64,000 nucleotides of DNA from Candidatus Omnitrophota bacterium (GTDB lineage Bacteria; Hinthialibacterota; Hinthialibacteria; Hinthialibacterales; Hinthialibacteraceae), in NCBI GenBank assembly GCA_013177805.1, contig JABLXU010000016.1, positions 62,001 through 126,000 of the forward strand. The letters are read 5' to 3'. How positions within the stretch are numbered: position 1 is the stretch's first letter; every line of letters begins with the position of its first letter. The notes under the pieces were generated by a model that did no database searches, was not told where the DNA came from, and saw nothing but the letters and a program-made list of their open reading frames with translations. Positions 48,561 to 56,713 of this stretch are shown here, one piece after another. The translations under genes and the position numbers were made by a program.

Positions 48561-51500
48561 ATGCGATCGCTTGCCCCCGGCGCCCGGCGCCTCTCCTTGC
48601 ACCATATCACCATCCGCGTTCCTTGGCATGACGGCGGGTGGAGTGGATCGGTCTGCGCCCGCCCCTCCGATAATACGAGTTGCCTTATTCTGAAGCGGAT
48701 CGGTGAGGAAAAAAGTGACGAGGCGGAAGCCCGTTGCGCCGGCCAGCGGTTTGATCAGCTTGACGTCAGGGATTTCCCGCCCTGTGTGGAAGAACGGGTG
48801 TCGTTCATGGCGCCTTTCGAACTGCGCCTCAAAAAGACTCATCCCTACACCGAGATCTATCCGGAAACGCACGGACATTTCGCTCCTACAAGCTTTCCCC
48901 ATCCGCCTTATTCAGCTGCCTGCGTGCCTTTTCGGTGGATGCTGCGGAAAGCGGTCGAGGGAAATCCGGACAACGGCGAGATGGGTCTTGCGGAACGGTT
49001 AAAACTCGGATGGATTCCGGACCTCGAACCGGATATTCGTAACCGAAGGGGCAATGACGTGGATACTGCGTGGATACAGGAACGCGAAAACCAGCTGACG
49101 CTGCTTGATACCTTTTTCAGTGCTATCCAGCCAGAAAAATCACTCTGCTTTTTCTACGCCAAGCGGACGCCCCTTTCCGATCAATCCCGCCGCGTGATCA
49201 TCGGAGTGGGCCGGGTGCTCTCAATCGGGAATGCGGCCGAGTACGCCTACAGGGTAAAGAATCCCCCGCTTCGTTGTGTGCTTTGGGAGCGGAACGTGGG
49301 CCATTCCATCCGCCCGGATTTCACGGATGGATTTTTGTTTCCATATGCGGCCATCCTTGCTCAGGCCGCAGAAGAGGGATTCGATCCCGAGGAGTTCGTA
49401 GCCTTTGCCCCGCTCGAATATTTCGACGCGTTCTCGTACGGCTCGGAACTGCTGACGCACGACGGCGCGGTGGCTTCGCTGATCGCTTGCGCCGCCGCGT
49501 TGCATCGCATCCGGGGACGATTCGAAGGGCCATGGGATCAGGTTCTGGCGTGGATCGATGCGCAGCTCAACCGGCTTTGGCAGGCCCGGGGCGCGTTTCC
49601 GGGACTGGGCTCGGCGCTCTCGGCCTTCGGGTATGAATGGGGTTTCCAACATGGGAGCCTGCTCGCTTATGAGATCGAACTGTGGCGGGAACGGGAAGGC
49701 AGCAATCCCTGGGAAATGGTCGATACCGTAATGGAGGAACCTTCCAAACTCAACAGCCCTGTCGCAAATCTACTCACGGCGGGATTACGCAAAGGCTGGA
49801 AACGTCTCGCGGCCGAACGGCGCGCGCTGCTGGAACTGCTCAGCCGGTGCGCCATTTCCGCGGAACAAGCGCTGCGGATCTATGACCGGACAATCAGAGA
49901 GAGAGCGGGTATCACAATATCCGATGCAGACTTCCTGGCCAATCCCTATCTGCTTTTCGAGTGTGACCGCCAGGCGCTCATTCCCATCCCGTATGGGGTG
50001 GTGGATCGCGGCCTTTTCCCCGATAAGGCCGTCCGTGAGTCCTTCCCGGTGCCCGAACCCAGCCGCGTCGATGATCCAGCCGATCTGCGGCGCGTGCGGG
50101 CGTTAGTCGTGGATATCCTGGAGGAGGCCGCCCAGGACGGCCATACCTTACTCCCCCGGAGTTGGATTATCCAACGGGCCCGGAATCGTTCGCTGCAGCC
50201 GCCTTGTCCCTTAGGGGAAAACGTGCTGGAAGCCTTGGAGGAGAATCTCGTTCCTATTATCGAACGCGTGACCACGCGCAGTGATGAGCCTGCGTATCAA
50301 GTGGACCGCCTCGCGGAGTGTCGGACAATCATCCGCCAGGAGGTGCAAAAACGCCAGAAAGGAAAATCCCATGCTGCCAGCCACCCGTGGCGCGATCTCG
50401 TGGACCAGGTTCTGGACCGGGAGACAGCCCAGAACCACAGCCGTTCGCGGGATCCAGCCGAGCGGGAAATCGAGGAACGGGCCCGCGCGGAGAAGGCCGC
50501 CGCGCTCGAGCAGCTGTTCCGTTCGCGCCTCTCTGTCCTGATCGGCCCGGCGGGAACCGGTAAGACCACGCTCCTTCGCATGCTTTGCGGGATTAGAGAG
50601 GTCGCGACCAAGGGTCTCCTGCTCCTCGCCCCGACCGGCAAAGCACGGGTTCGGCTGGAAGAACGGACGGGTTTGCGCGGGTTGGGCTATACCCTCGCCC
50701 AGTTCTTGATCCGCTACAAACGATACAACGGTGAAACCGGTGAGTATTACTCGAATCGCAAGGCGCCTCGGTGCAACGAATATCGAACCGTAATCATGGA
50801 CGAATGCTCCATGCTGACCGAGGAGCAACTCGCGGCCTTGATCGACTCCCTCGCGAATGTGGAACGGCTCATCCTTGTGGGCGATCCGCGGCAGCTGCCT
50901 CCCATCGGGGCGGGACGACCCTTTGTGGATATCGTGAACTATCTGAAGCCCGCGAATGTTGAAACCATGTTCCCCCGATGTGGACCGGGGTATGCGGAAC
51001 TCACCATCCCGCGCAGGCAACAAGGTGAGGGGCGCGAGGATGTGCTGCTGGCAGCCCACTTCAGCAGACAGCCGCTCGATCCTGGTGCCGATGCCGTGTG
51101 GAACCTGCTCATGTCCGAAAGCCACGGCCGCATATGGCTCGTGCAGTGGAATCATCCCCAAGAGTTACATGAAAAGATCCTCGCCGAACTGGTGCGGGCA
51201 TTGAGTCTCGCGGGACCGGAGGACGAGTTGGGATTCGAAATGTCGCTCGGGGGCACACCGTATGAGAACATCTCTCGGGCCTTCTTTTGGCCCCAAAACG
51301 AAACCCGGGAAGGGGCTGCGGCAAAAGCCGAAGCCTGGCAGATTTTGTCACCGGTCCGGGCGGGATTAGCCGGCGTGGATGCCCTGAACCGCATGATCCA
51401 GGACCGCTTCCGCCGGCAGACGCGGGAATTAGCCGAAGCGGAGGGCTTTCGGCGCAAGGTCCCCCGGCCCATAGGCCCACAAATGCTTCTCTACGGTGAC

Positions 51501-52391
51501 AAGGTCATCAATGTCATCAATCAACACCGCCGGGACGTGTACCCCACACCCGAAGGGGAAGCCTATATCGCGAACGGAGATATCGGAATTGTCGTCGGCC
51601 AATACAAGACGCAAAAAATGAAAAGCCTTCCTAGGAAACTGGAAGTGGAATTCGCCACCCAGCCAGGGTATAAGTACGTTTTCCATACCAGCGAGTTCGG
51701 TGACGAAGGTGCCAATCCACTGGAACTCGCCTACTGCCTCACCGTGCATAAGACCCAAGGGAGTGAGTTCGGCCTCACTTTCGTTGTGTTGACCAATCCC
51801 TGCTGGCTGCTTTCCCGCGAGCTGCTGTACACCGCGCTCACGCGCCACCAGGAACGGCTGGTGATTCTCCACCAAGGGCCGCTCGCCGAATATCGCCGCT
51901 ATTCCGGGGATGAATACTCCGAAATCGCGCGGCGCATGACCAATCTCTTTGCCGATCCTCTGCCTTGCGAGGTCACGGCCGGGGCGCAATCGCGTTTCCT
52001 GGAAGCAGGCCTGATCCATCGAACGGAACGCGGGGAACTCGTCCGATCGAAGTCGGAGTTGGTCATTGCCAACATGCTGTTTGCCCGGGGGATCGATTAC
52101 GCGTATGAGCAGCCTCTGGTCTTGCCCTCGGGGCGCACGCTGTATCCCGATTTCACGATCGCCGATTCAGCGCGCGGCGTAACGTACTATTGGGAGCATC
52201 TCGGCATGCTCGACGATCCCGCGTACCGCGCGCGGTGGGAGCGTAAACGGCAGGAGTACGCCGATGCCGGTATTCTCCCCTGGCCCGAGGGAGGTGGGGA
52301 GGAAGGAACCCTGATCGAAACCGGGGACGAACCCGGCGGCGCCTTGGACGCTGAGCGCATCGCTAGAGTGATCGAGGGAATGATGGCCTGA
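48561..52391 (+). CDS. RecD-like SF1 helicase fused to a PD-(D/E)XK-like nuclease
   Basis: 1276 residues. The first ~640 residues match no family I recognise. Then a superfamily-1 RecD-like helicase: Walker A IGPAGTGKTTLL (residues 661-672), Walker B VIMDECSML (D747, E748), motif III LILVGDPRQLPPIGAG, a late OB-type insertion (IANGDIGIVVGQY), and motif V-VI region YCLTVHKTQGSEFGLTFVVL...LYTALTRHQERL. After this, RSKSELVIANML...LYPDFTIADSARGVTYYWEHLGML (residues ~1160-1220) has the E, PD and E-x-x spacing of a PD-(D/E)XK nuclease. ATG follows AGGAACTAATACC. It lies immediately upstream of a type III CRISPR operon and probably acts in DNA defence or degradation. Fusions of this kind exist in environmental genomes without assigned function. 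Confidence 0.85.
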   Translation: MRSLAPGARRLSLHHITIRVPWHDGGWSGSVCARPSDNTSCLILKRIGEEKSDEAEARCAGQRFDQLDVRDFPPCVEERVSFMAPFELRLKKTHPYTEIYPETHGHFAPTSFPHPPYSAACVPFRWMLRKAVEGNPDNGEMGLAERLKLGWIPDLEPDIRNRRGNDVDTAWIQERENQLTLLDTFFSAIQPEKSLCFFYAKRTPLSDQSRRVIIGVGRVLSIGNAAEYAYRVKNPPLRCVLWERNVGHSIRPDFTDGFLFPYAAILAQAAEEGFDPEEFVAFAPLEYFDAFSYGSELLTHDGAVASLIACAAALHRIRGRFEGPWDQVLAWIDAQLNRLWQARGAFPGLGSALSAFGYEWGFQHGSLLAYEIELWREREGSNPWEMVDTVMEEPSKLNSPVANLLTAGLRKGWKRLAAERRALLELLSRCAISAEQALRIYDRTIRERAGITISDADFLANPYLLFECDRQALIPIPYGVVDRGLFPDKAVRESFPVPEPSRVDDPADLRRVRALVVDILEEAAQDGHTLLPRSWIIQRARNRSLQPPCPLGENVLEALEENLVPIIERVTTRSDEPAYQVDRLAECRTIIRQEVQKRQKGKSHAASHPWRDLVDQVLDRETAQNHSRSRDPAEREIEERARAEKAAALEQLFRSRLSVLIGPAGTGKTTLLRMLCGIREVATKGLLLLAPTGKARVRLEERTGLRGLGYTLAQFLIRYKRYNGETGEYYSNRKAPRCNEYRTVIMDECSMLTEEQLAALIDSLANVERLILVGDPRQLPPIGAGRPFVDIVNYLKPANVETMFPRCGPGYAELTIPRRQQGEGREDVLLAAHFSRQPLDPGADAVWNLLMSESHGRIWLVQWNHPQELHEKILAELVRALSLAGPEDELGFEMSLGGTPYENISRAFFWPQNETREGAAAKAEAWQILSPVRAGLAGVDALNRMIQDRFRRQTRELAEAEGFRRKVPRPIGPQMLLYGDKVINVINQHRRDVYPTPEGEAYIANGDIGIVVGQYKTQKMKSLPRKLEVEFATQPGYKYVFHTSEFGDEGANPLELAYCLTVHKTQGSEFGLTFVVLTNPCWLLSRELLYTALTRHQERLVILHQGPLAEYRRYSGDEYSEIARRMTNLFADPLPCEVTAGAQSRFLEAGLIHRTERGELVRSKSELVIANMLFARGIDYAYEQPLVLPSGRTLYPDFTIADSARGVTYYWEHLGMLDDPAYRARWERKRQEYADAGILPWPEGGGEEGTLIETGDEPGGALDAERIARVIEGMMA

Positions 52392-52866
52392 TGGGATTTA
52401 AGAATATAAGAGGGAATCATTGATTTGAATCAGCATAAATAATTGGAAAGGGACAGGTCACAACTTGAAGAAAAACCTGCTCTTCCCCATCGATTTTCTG
52501 TTTGCATATCGTTAACTCTAAAGAAATAAATTAAATTATCATTAAAAATAATAAGTTTCGAAATTTAATTAAATATGGATAAGAATCGATCCACAATTGT
52601 CACGCAAATTCTACGTAAATTGCTCTTCTCCGGCCCCGTGCCGGGGGAAGAGAAAGCTCATCTCTTCGTCGAACAAATCCTGACCGACGGCGAGGAAGCA
52701 CTCGTCTTGCTTTTCCTGAAAATCGTCCTGCGTGTATACGTCCATACGGGGCATTTGCCACCTTTCCTGCCGGGTATTATTTCAGAAAGATGACTTGAAA
52801 GAAAAATTAAAATAATGCTATTTTAAGTTATATTATTTTATTATGCCTTTCACAAAGTAGGTAACC
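52392..52866. other. AT-rich gap between helicase and cas operon, one small doubtful ORF
   Basis: About 475 bases, very AT-rich at 52500-52575 and 52800-52860. No CRISPR repeat unit or partial array was seen. Contains the 72-residue ORF listed separately. The cas10 promoter must lie here. Confidence 0.5.
52575..52793 (+). CDS. Small hypothetical ORF
   Basis: 72 residues, MDKNRSTIVTQILRKLLF... then EEALVLLFLKIVLRVYVHTGHLPPFLPG. No ribosome binding site precedes the ATG, but base composition changes from AT-rich flanks to coding-like inside the ORF. It is helical and hydrophobic at its C-terminal half. It might be a small accessory of the helicase or CRISPR locus, or not expressed. Confidence 0.35.
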   Translation: MDKNRSTIVTQILRKLLFSGPVPGEEKAHLFVEQILTDGEEALVLLFLKIVLRVYVHTGHLPPFLPGIISER

Positions 52867-54564
52867 ATGTTCAAGGTTCATATCGAATTGCACGGCATGC
52901 AGGCGTTTTTGTTTTCCGTGCCGCGCCTGCGTTCCATGATCGGGGCCAATGTGCTGCTGGGGGAAACCGTCCGCTGTAGGATGAGGGAAAAGGCAAAATC
53001 TGGTTGTGTTTCGCTGGCAGGGGACGAGTACAAGGAGATCGCCCAGCTACACCCCGAACACGATCCCGATGATCCGCTTTCGTCCTCCGAGGGCGTCGAT
53101 GATCCCCGCGCGCTCTTTCTCGAGGGAATTCTGGCCCGTGACGGCGGCCATTTCGCCGCCGTGTTCAAATCCAAGGATGAAATCGCCCGTTTTCAGAAGG
53201 AGATCGAGCCCCTGATCGCTTCTGAACTGCCAGGGGTAACGATCGACTGGAAGATCACCGACTTAAGCAAGCCGCCTAAAGAGAACCAAGTCGATCTGTC
53301 CAAAATACCCCAACGCGGGATCGAACTTGTCCACCTGCCGTGGTTCCAAGTATGCCAGGAAACCGGCCATGACCCCGCAGTGGAGGTCATCACGTATCCT
53401 CGTGAGGAAATACGTTTTGTTTCCCAGACGGCAGCCAAAACTCATCATAAAGGAGATGCATTTTTCAGAAACCAGGGAAAGGACATCATCAGCCTGTTGA
53501 AGGACCAACTGCCGCTCAAGGATCTCCAGGCGCCCGTAACGGTTCAGGATCTTTGTGCCGGAGGATACCTGGCCGTTATTCACGCTGACGGGAATGGCGT
53601 GGGTAAGCGGTTTAAGGACTGGCAAAAGCGATGCGAAAAGGAGATAAACGACCGCTTTGCCAATGAGCCGATGGTGAAGCAAAACCTGGCCCGGGAAGCC
53701 TACGGGGAACGATTCTATCACGGGATGCGCGTCGCGGTGCGGCAAGCGGTCATCGAGGCCTTGAAGAGCACTTTCCATGAGTACGAAGGCAAATACCAGC
53801 CGTATCAGCTGCTGATGCTGGGGGGCGACGACCTCCTGATGATCTGCCAGGCCAAGTATGCGCTGGCGTTCATTGTGGATTACGCCCGCGCCTTAAGTAC
53901 CCGGCCTTTGGCGGACGGGCAACCGCTCACTATCGGCGCGGGGGTGGTGATCAGCAAGCCCAATTTGCCCTTCCACCGTCTGCAAGACGTGGCGGATGAA
54001 CTAGCCTCCAGCGCAAAGCAACGGTTCCGGAATTCCGCCGTACCCGCGTCCGTCGTGGATTGGATGGTAGTTACGCAATCCGAGACGGAAAGCCCTGAGG
54101 CCGCCCGCCGCCGGGACCAGTGGATCTGCTACAAAGTCAACGATCAAATCGAAGAGTTAGCGCTTAGCGTCCACCCCTGCCTGGTTCTTGGGGAGCAGCC
54201 GGATTCTCTCGAGTTCCTGTTGAAAAAGGCGGAGGCGCTGCGGGCCGGGATTGGGAAAACCAAGGAGGAGGATCCCTTGGGCAAACAAGGCCGGGCCGCG
54301 CGCTCCCAGTTGCGCTATCTGGCCAGCATCCTGAACCAAGGCCGCCGTTTCGCAGATTTGGCTTGGTTGGATCTCCCCGACGCCACCCGCGAGACTTTGG
54401 CAGAAGCCTTGGGAATTCCTCCCAACGGACCTGACGGGGTTGGCTCGCTTTGGCAACGCGTACCGGAATCCGGAAACCGGTGGAAGACCTCCTTGGCAGA
54501 TTTGGTGGAACTCTACGAGATTTCTGCGCTGGGTGGAAAGGGAGATAACGGCCATGACCAGTAA
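52867..54564 (+). CDS. cas10: Cas10-like subunit without HD domain, GGDD intact
   Basis: 565-residue Cas10 of a type III CRISPR effector. It begins directly with palm-1 (KVHIELHGMQAFLFSVPRLRSMIGANVLL), so the N-terminal HD DNase domain is absent. The second palm starts at YLAVIHADGNGVGKRF (D241, N243) and holds LLMLGGDDLLMICQ (G319-D322), the metal site used for cyclic oligoadenylate synthesis. LTIGAGVVISKPNLPFHRLQDVADELASSAKQ is the usual following segment. A C-terminal helical domain (D4-like) ends the protein. No clear zinc finger between the palms. It overlaps the next gene by 11 bases. Expected role: signal-generating large subunit without its own DNA-cleaving HD domain. Confidence 0.88.
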   Translation: MFKVHIELHGMQAFLFSVPRLRSMIGANVLLGETVRCRMREKAKSGCVSLAGDEYKEIAQLHPEHDPDDPLSSSEGVDDPRALFLEGILARDGGHFAAVFKSKDEIARFQKEIEPLIASELPGVTIDWKITDLSKPPKENQVDLSKIPQRGIELVHLPWFQVCQETGHDPAVEVITYPREEIRFVSQTAAKTHHKGDAFFRNQGKDIISLLKDQLPLKDLQAPVTVQDLCAGGYLAVIHADGNGVGKRFKDWQKRCEKEINDRFANEPMVKQNLAREAYGERFYHGMRVAVRQAVIEALKSTFHEYEGKYQPYQLLMLGGDDLLMICQAKYALAFIVDYARALSTRPLADGQPLTIGAGVVISKPNLPFHRLQDVADELASSAKQRFRNSAVPASVVDWMVVTQSETESPEAARRRDQWICYKVNDQIEELALSVHPCLVLGEQPDSLEFLLKKAEALRAGIGKTKEEDPLGKQGRAARSQLRYLASILNQGRRFADLAWLDLPDATRETLAEALGIPPNGPDGVGSLWQRVPESGNRWKTSLADLVELYEISALGGKGDNGHDQ

Positions 54565-56314
54565 ACGCTTTCGGGTGACCATCACCTTGCAGGAAGATAT
54601 GCACAGCGGAACCGGCATGGGCGGATCGGTCATCGACGCCTGCCAGTTCCGGGACCGTGAGGGCAAACCCAGGATCCGCCGGACGCACCTCAAAGGCTTG
54701 CTGCGGGATGCGGCGGAGGAATTGGTGGAACGCCATCCGGGAACGCGGAATGAGCTGCGTGAGAAAGTGGATCAACTTTTCGGTACCGCCGGGAAATCCG
54801 TATCCCCCCAATTGCTCTTCCATTCACTGCGGCTGGAAAATGGGGATAAATCTTTGCTCTGGAGTTCGGCGTCCCGCCAGCCCTACAGCCGCATGCCCCA
54901 GGAGGATTTCTTGCGCACCATCGAATTCGTGGGCGCAGGTGCTGTCTTCAGCGGTGTACTCGAGCTGCGGGATTCCACATTGGAAGATCTGCTCCGGCGT
55001 TGTTTCCAGCACGTGGACCGGATTGGCAGCCGCCGGCAGCGCGGAAACGGTCTGGTGACCATCGCTCTCGAGCCTGTGGATGAACAGAACGCACTCCCAG
55101 TCAACAGGCCGGATGAAACCCGCAAACGGCTCCGGCTCCGGCTGCGCAATCTCGATCCGCTGGTCCTGCCCGCGACCGGCCAGCCGGGCAATATCATCCC
55201 CACTGAATGCTATATCCGGGGAGGGCAGTTGCTGGGCGCCTTTGTGGCTTGGCAGATTCAGTTTCAACAAAACGATGCGTGGCTGCATGATCCCAGCGTC
55301 TCATTCAGCAACGCCTATCCCTTGCCCTACCAATATATACTCGATGCCACACGTTTCGAGGCTTGCGAAGTCGTCCCTATCCCCTTGAACCTGGGAATTC
55401 AACAACAACCTTCTCCTCATCCCGAACCCGACTGGCCGCATTGGGCGAAATCCGACCATCCCTGGCGTACCTTCAATAATACCGATATCGACTTGATGGA
55501 ATCCCATGATGATGACGAGGTGAATGAACAACCTTCCGATCCGAAACCACCCCAAAAAGGCAAGCGGAAAAAACCCCACGACTGGGAATTCCTGTTCCGG
55601 GAAGGCAGCAACGGCTGGATCCGTTACAAACCCGGCATTGGTTTGTACATGCGCAATGATGCCGGATCTTTCCGGAGACGGCAAAGGACAGAATCGGACG
55701 CGACATCTAATCTCTTTTCGGTAGAAGGCATCATGGAAGATACCCGGTTTCAGGCTGATTTGGATTTCGCCACGGTGGAAGACGCGCTCCGTTTTCAAAG
55801 CGATTTCGCCCCCGTCTTGCGGGGTGAATCCTGGCTGATTCTCGGGCGCGGGGGATGTCCCGTGGAAGTGGAGGCTGGCCAATGGATCGCGGAGCCACCG
55901 GTTCCCTCCAACGGAGCGGACTTAGCGGATTCGTTGATCCTTTTCTTGGAGAGTGATCTCTTGGCGCGGTCGGAAACGCTGGGATTTCCAGACCGGCTCA
56001 CTCCGGACGTGATAGGGCGATTGGTGGAACAAAAAGAAGAGGCCGGCCGGGAAGGGCTTTCAATTCAGGTCGAGAAAGACTTCACCCGCACACAGCTCGT
56101 CCACGGTTTCAACGCCGCGTCCGGCTTGCCGCGCGCGCCCGTGCAGGTGTTCCGGCGGGGATCCATCCTGCGTCTGACGGGAGCGGGTGTGGCCACGCTG
56201 CGCGAGGCTTTGAGGAAGAAACGTGCGTTGGGGGAACGGACCAGGGATGGATTCGGCCGGTTCCGGCTGGATTTTGCTCCGCTCAAAGACCAACCGCTTC
56301 CGAAGGAGGAATAA
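54554..56314 (+). CDS. Cas7-Cas5 fusion, Csx10-like RAMP protein (type III-D)
   Basis: 586 residues from ATG 54554, overlapping cas10. The N-terminal half is a Cas7/Csm3-type RAMP: FRVTITLQEDMHSGTGMGGS, RTHLKGLLRDAAEEL, SRRQRGNGLVTIAL. A second RAMP half follows (RLRLRNLDPLVLP, GGQLLGAFVAWQIQFQ) and contains the Csx10/Cas5-like block HGFNAASGLPRAPVQVFRRGSIL and the glycine-rich loop RTRDGFGRFRLDF at the C-terminus. This is the Cas7-Cas5 order of the type III-D/III-Dv Cas7-Cas5-Cas11 protein. The stop TAA at 56312 is in the same frame as the Cas11-like ORF that follows. Expected role: crRNA-binding backbone plus 5' handle-binding subunit, with candidate target-RNA cleavage by the Cas7 domain. 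Confidence 0.85.
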   Translation: MTSKRFRVTITLQEDMHSGTGMGGSVIDACQFRDREGKPRIRRTHLKGLLRDAAEELVERHPGTRNELREKVDQLFGTAGKSVSPQLLFHSLRLENGDKSLLWSSASRQPYSRMPQEDFLRTIEFVGAGAVFSGVLELRDSTLEDLLRRCFQHVDRIGSRRQRGNGLVTIALEPVDEQNALPVNRPDETRKRLRLRLRNLDPLVLPATGQPGNIIPTECYIRGGQLLGAFVAWQIQFQQNDAWLHDPSVSFSNAYPLPYQYILDATRFEACEVVPIPLNLGIQQQPSPHPEPDWPHWAKSDHPWRTFNNTDIDLMESHDDDEVNEQPSDPKPPQKGKRKKPHDWEFLFREGSNGWIRYKPGIGLYMRNDAGSFRRRQRTESDATSNLFSVEGIMEDTRFQADLDFATVEDALRFQSDFAPVLRGESWLILGRGGCPVEVEAGQWIAEPPVPSNGADLADSLILFLESDLLARSETLGFPDRLTPDVIGRLVEQKEEAGREGLSIQVEKDFTRTQLVHGFNAASGLPRAPVQVFRRGSILRLTGAGVATLREALRKKRALGERTRDGFGRFRLDFAPLKDQPLPKEE

Positions 56315-56318
56315 AACA

Positions 56319-56713
56319 ATGATAAACCTCCCGCGAATATCCGGCTCAGTCGCGCCGAGACAATCTACGAAACCGCCAAGCAAATGGCCGGAAAATTGCC
56401 GAAGGGGAATCAGGGGCCAAGTATCTCGCAATGGCAAGACGCCTTGAATCACATCCGGCAGTGCCGTACCTATGAGGAAATCAAGGAATACACGAAAGGG
56501 CTGAAAACCACGGAAAAACTAGGCGGTTTGAAATGGAAAAACGTGCGGTGGGACGAATTGGAACAAGCCATCGAGACGCTGCTCCATCGTTCGTTATTCG
56601 CCACGAAACCGGATCAGTCCGATGCGGAGAAGGCCGCATGGGGCCAAGAGTATTATACGTATCTGATCCGCCGCCATGTACTCTCGCTGAAAAAGGAAAG
56701 GAAACCGTCATGA
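56319..56713 (+). CDS. Cas11-like small subunit ORF with disrupted start
   Basis: A helical reading frame runs from 56315 to 56713 (about 131 codons): DKPPANIRLSRAETIYETAK, SQWQDALNHIRQCRTYEEI, DELEQAIETLLHRSLF, YYTYLIRRHVLSLKKE. Its size and all-helix character fit Cas11 (Csm2/Cmr5). The frame is that of the Cas7-Cas5 gene, separated by one TAA. A perfect ribosome site (GAAGGAGGAATAAAACA) leads to ATG 56319, but that ATG is in another frame and reads only 42 residues; one missing A after it would give MNKPPANIRLSRAE. The ORF track starts at ATG 56384, which has no ribosome site. Its stop overlaps the next ATG. The coding signal is good; the start is unresolved. Confidence 0.65.

Noticed and set aside
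52392-52866. Possible degenerate CRISPR array in the AT-rich gap before cas10
   Set aside because: No repeated unit with regular spacing could be found by eye.
56319-56447. 42-residue protein from the ATG with perfect ribosome site
   Set aside because: Translation (MINLPRISGSVAPRQ...) looks like an out-of-frame reading of the Cas11-like gene; treated as a sign of a lost base or a split fusion.
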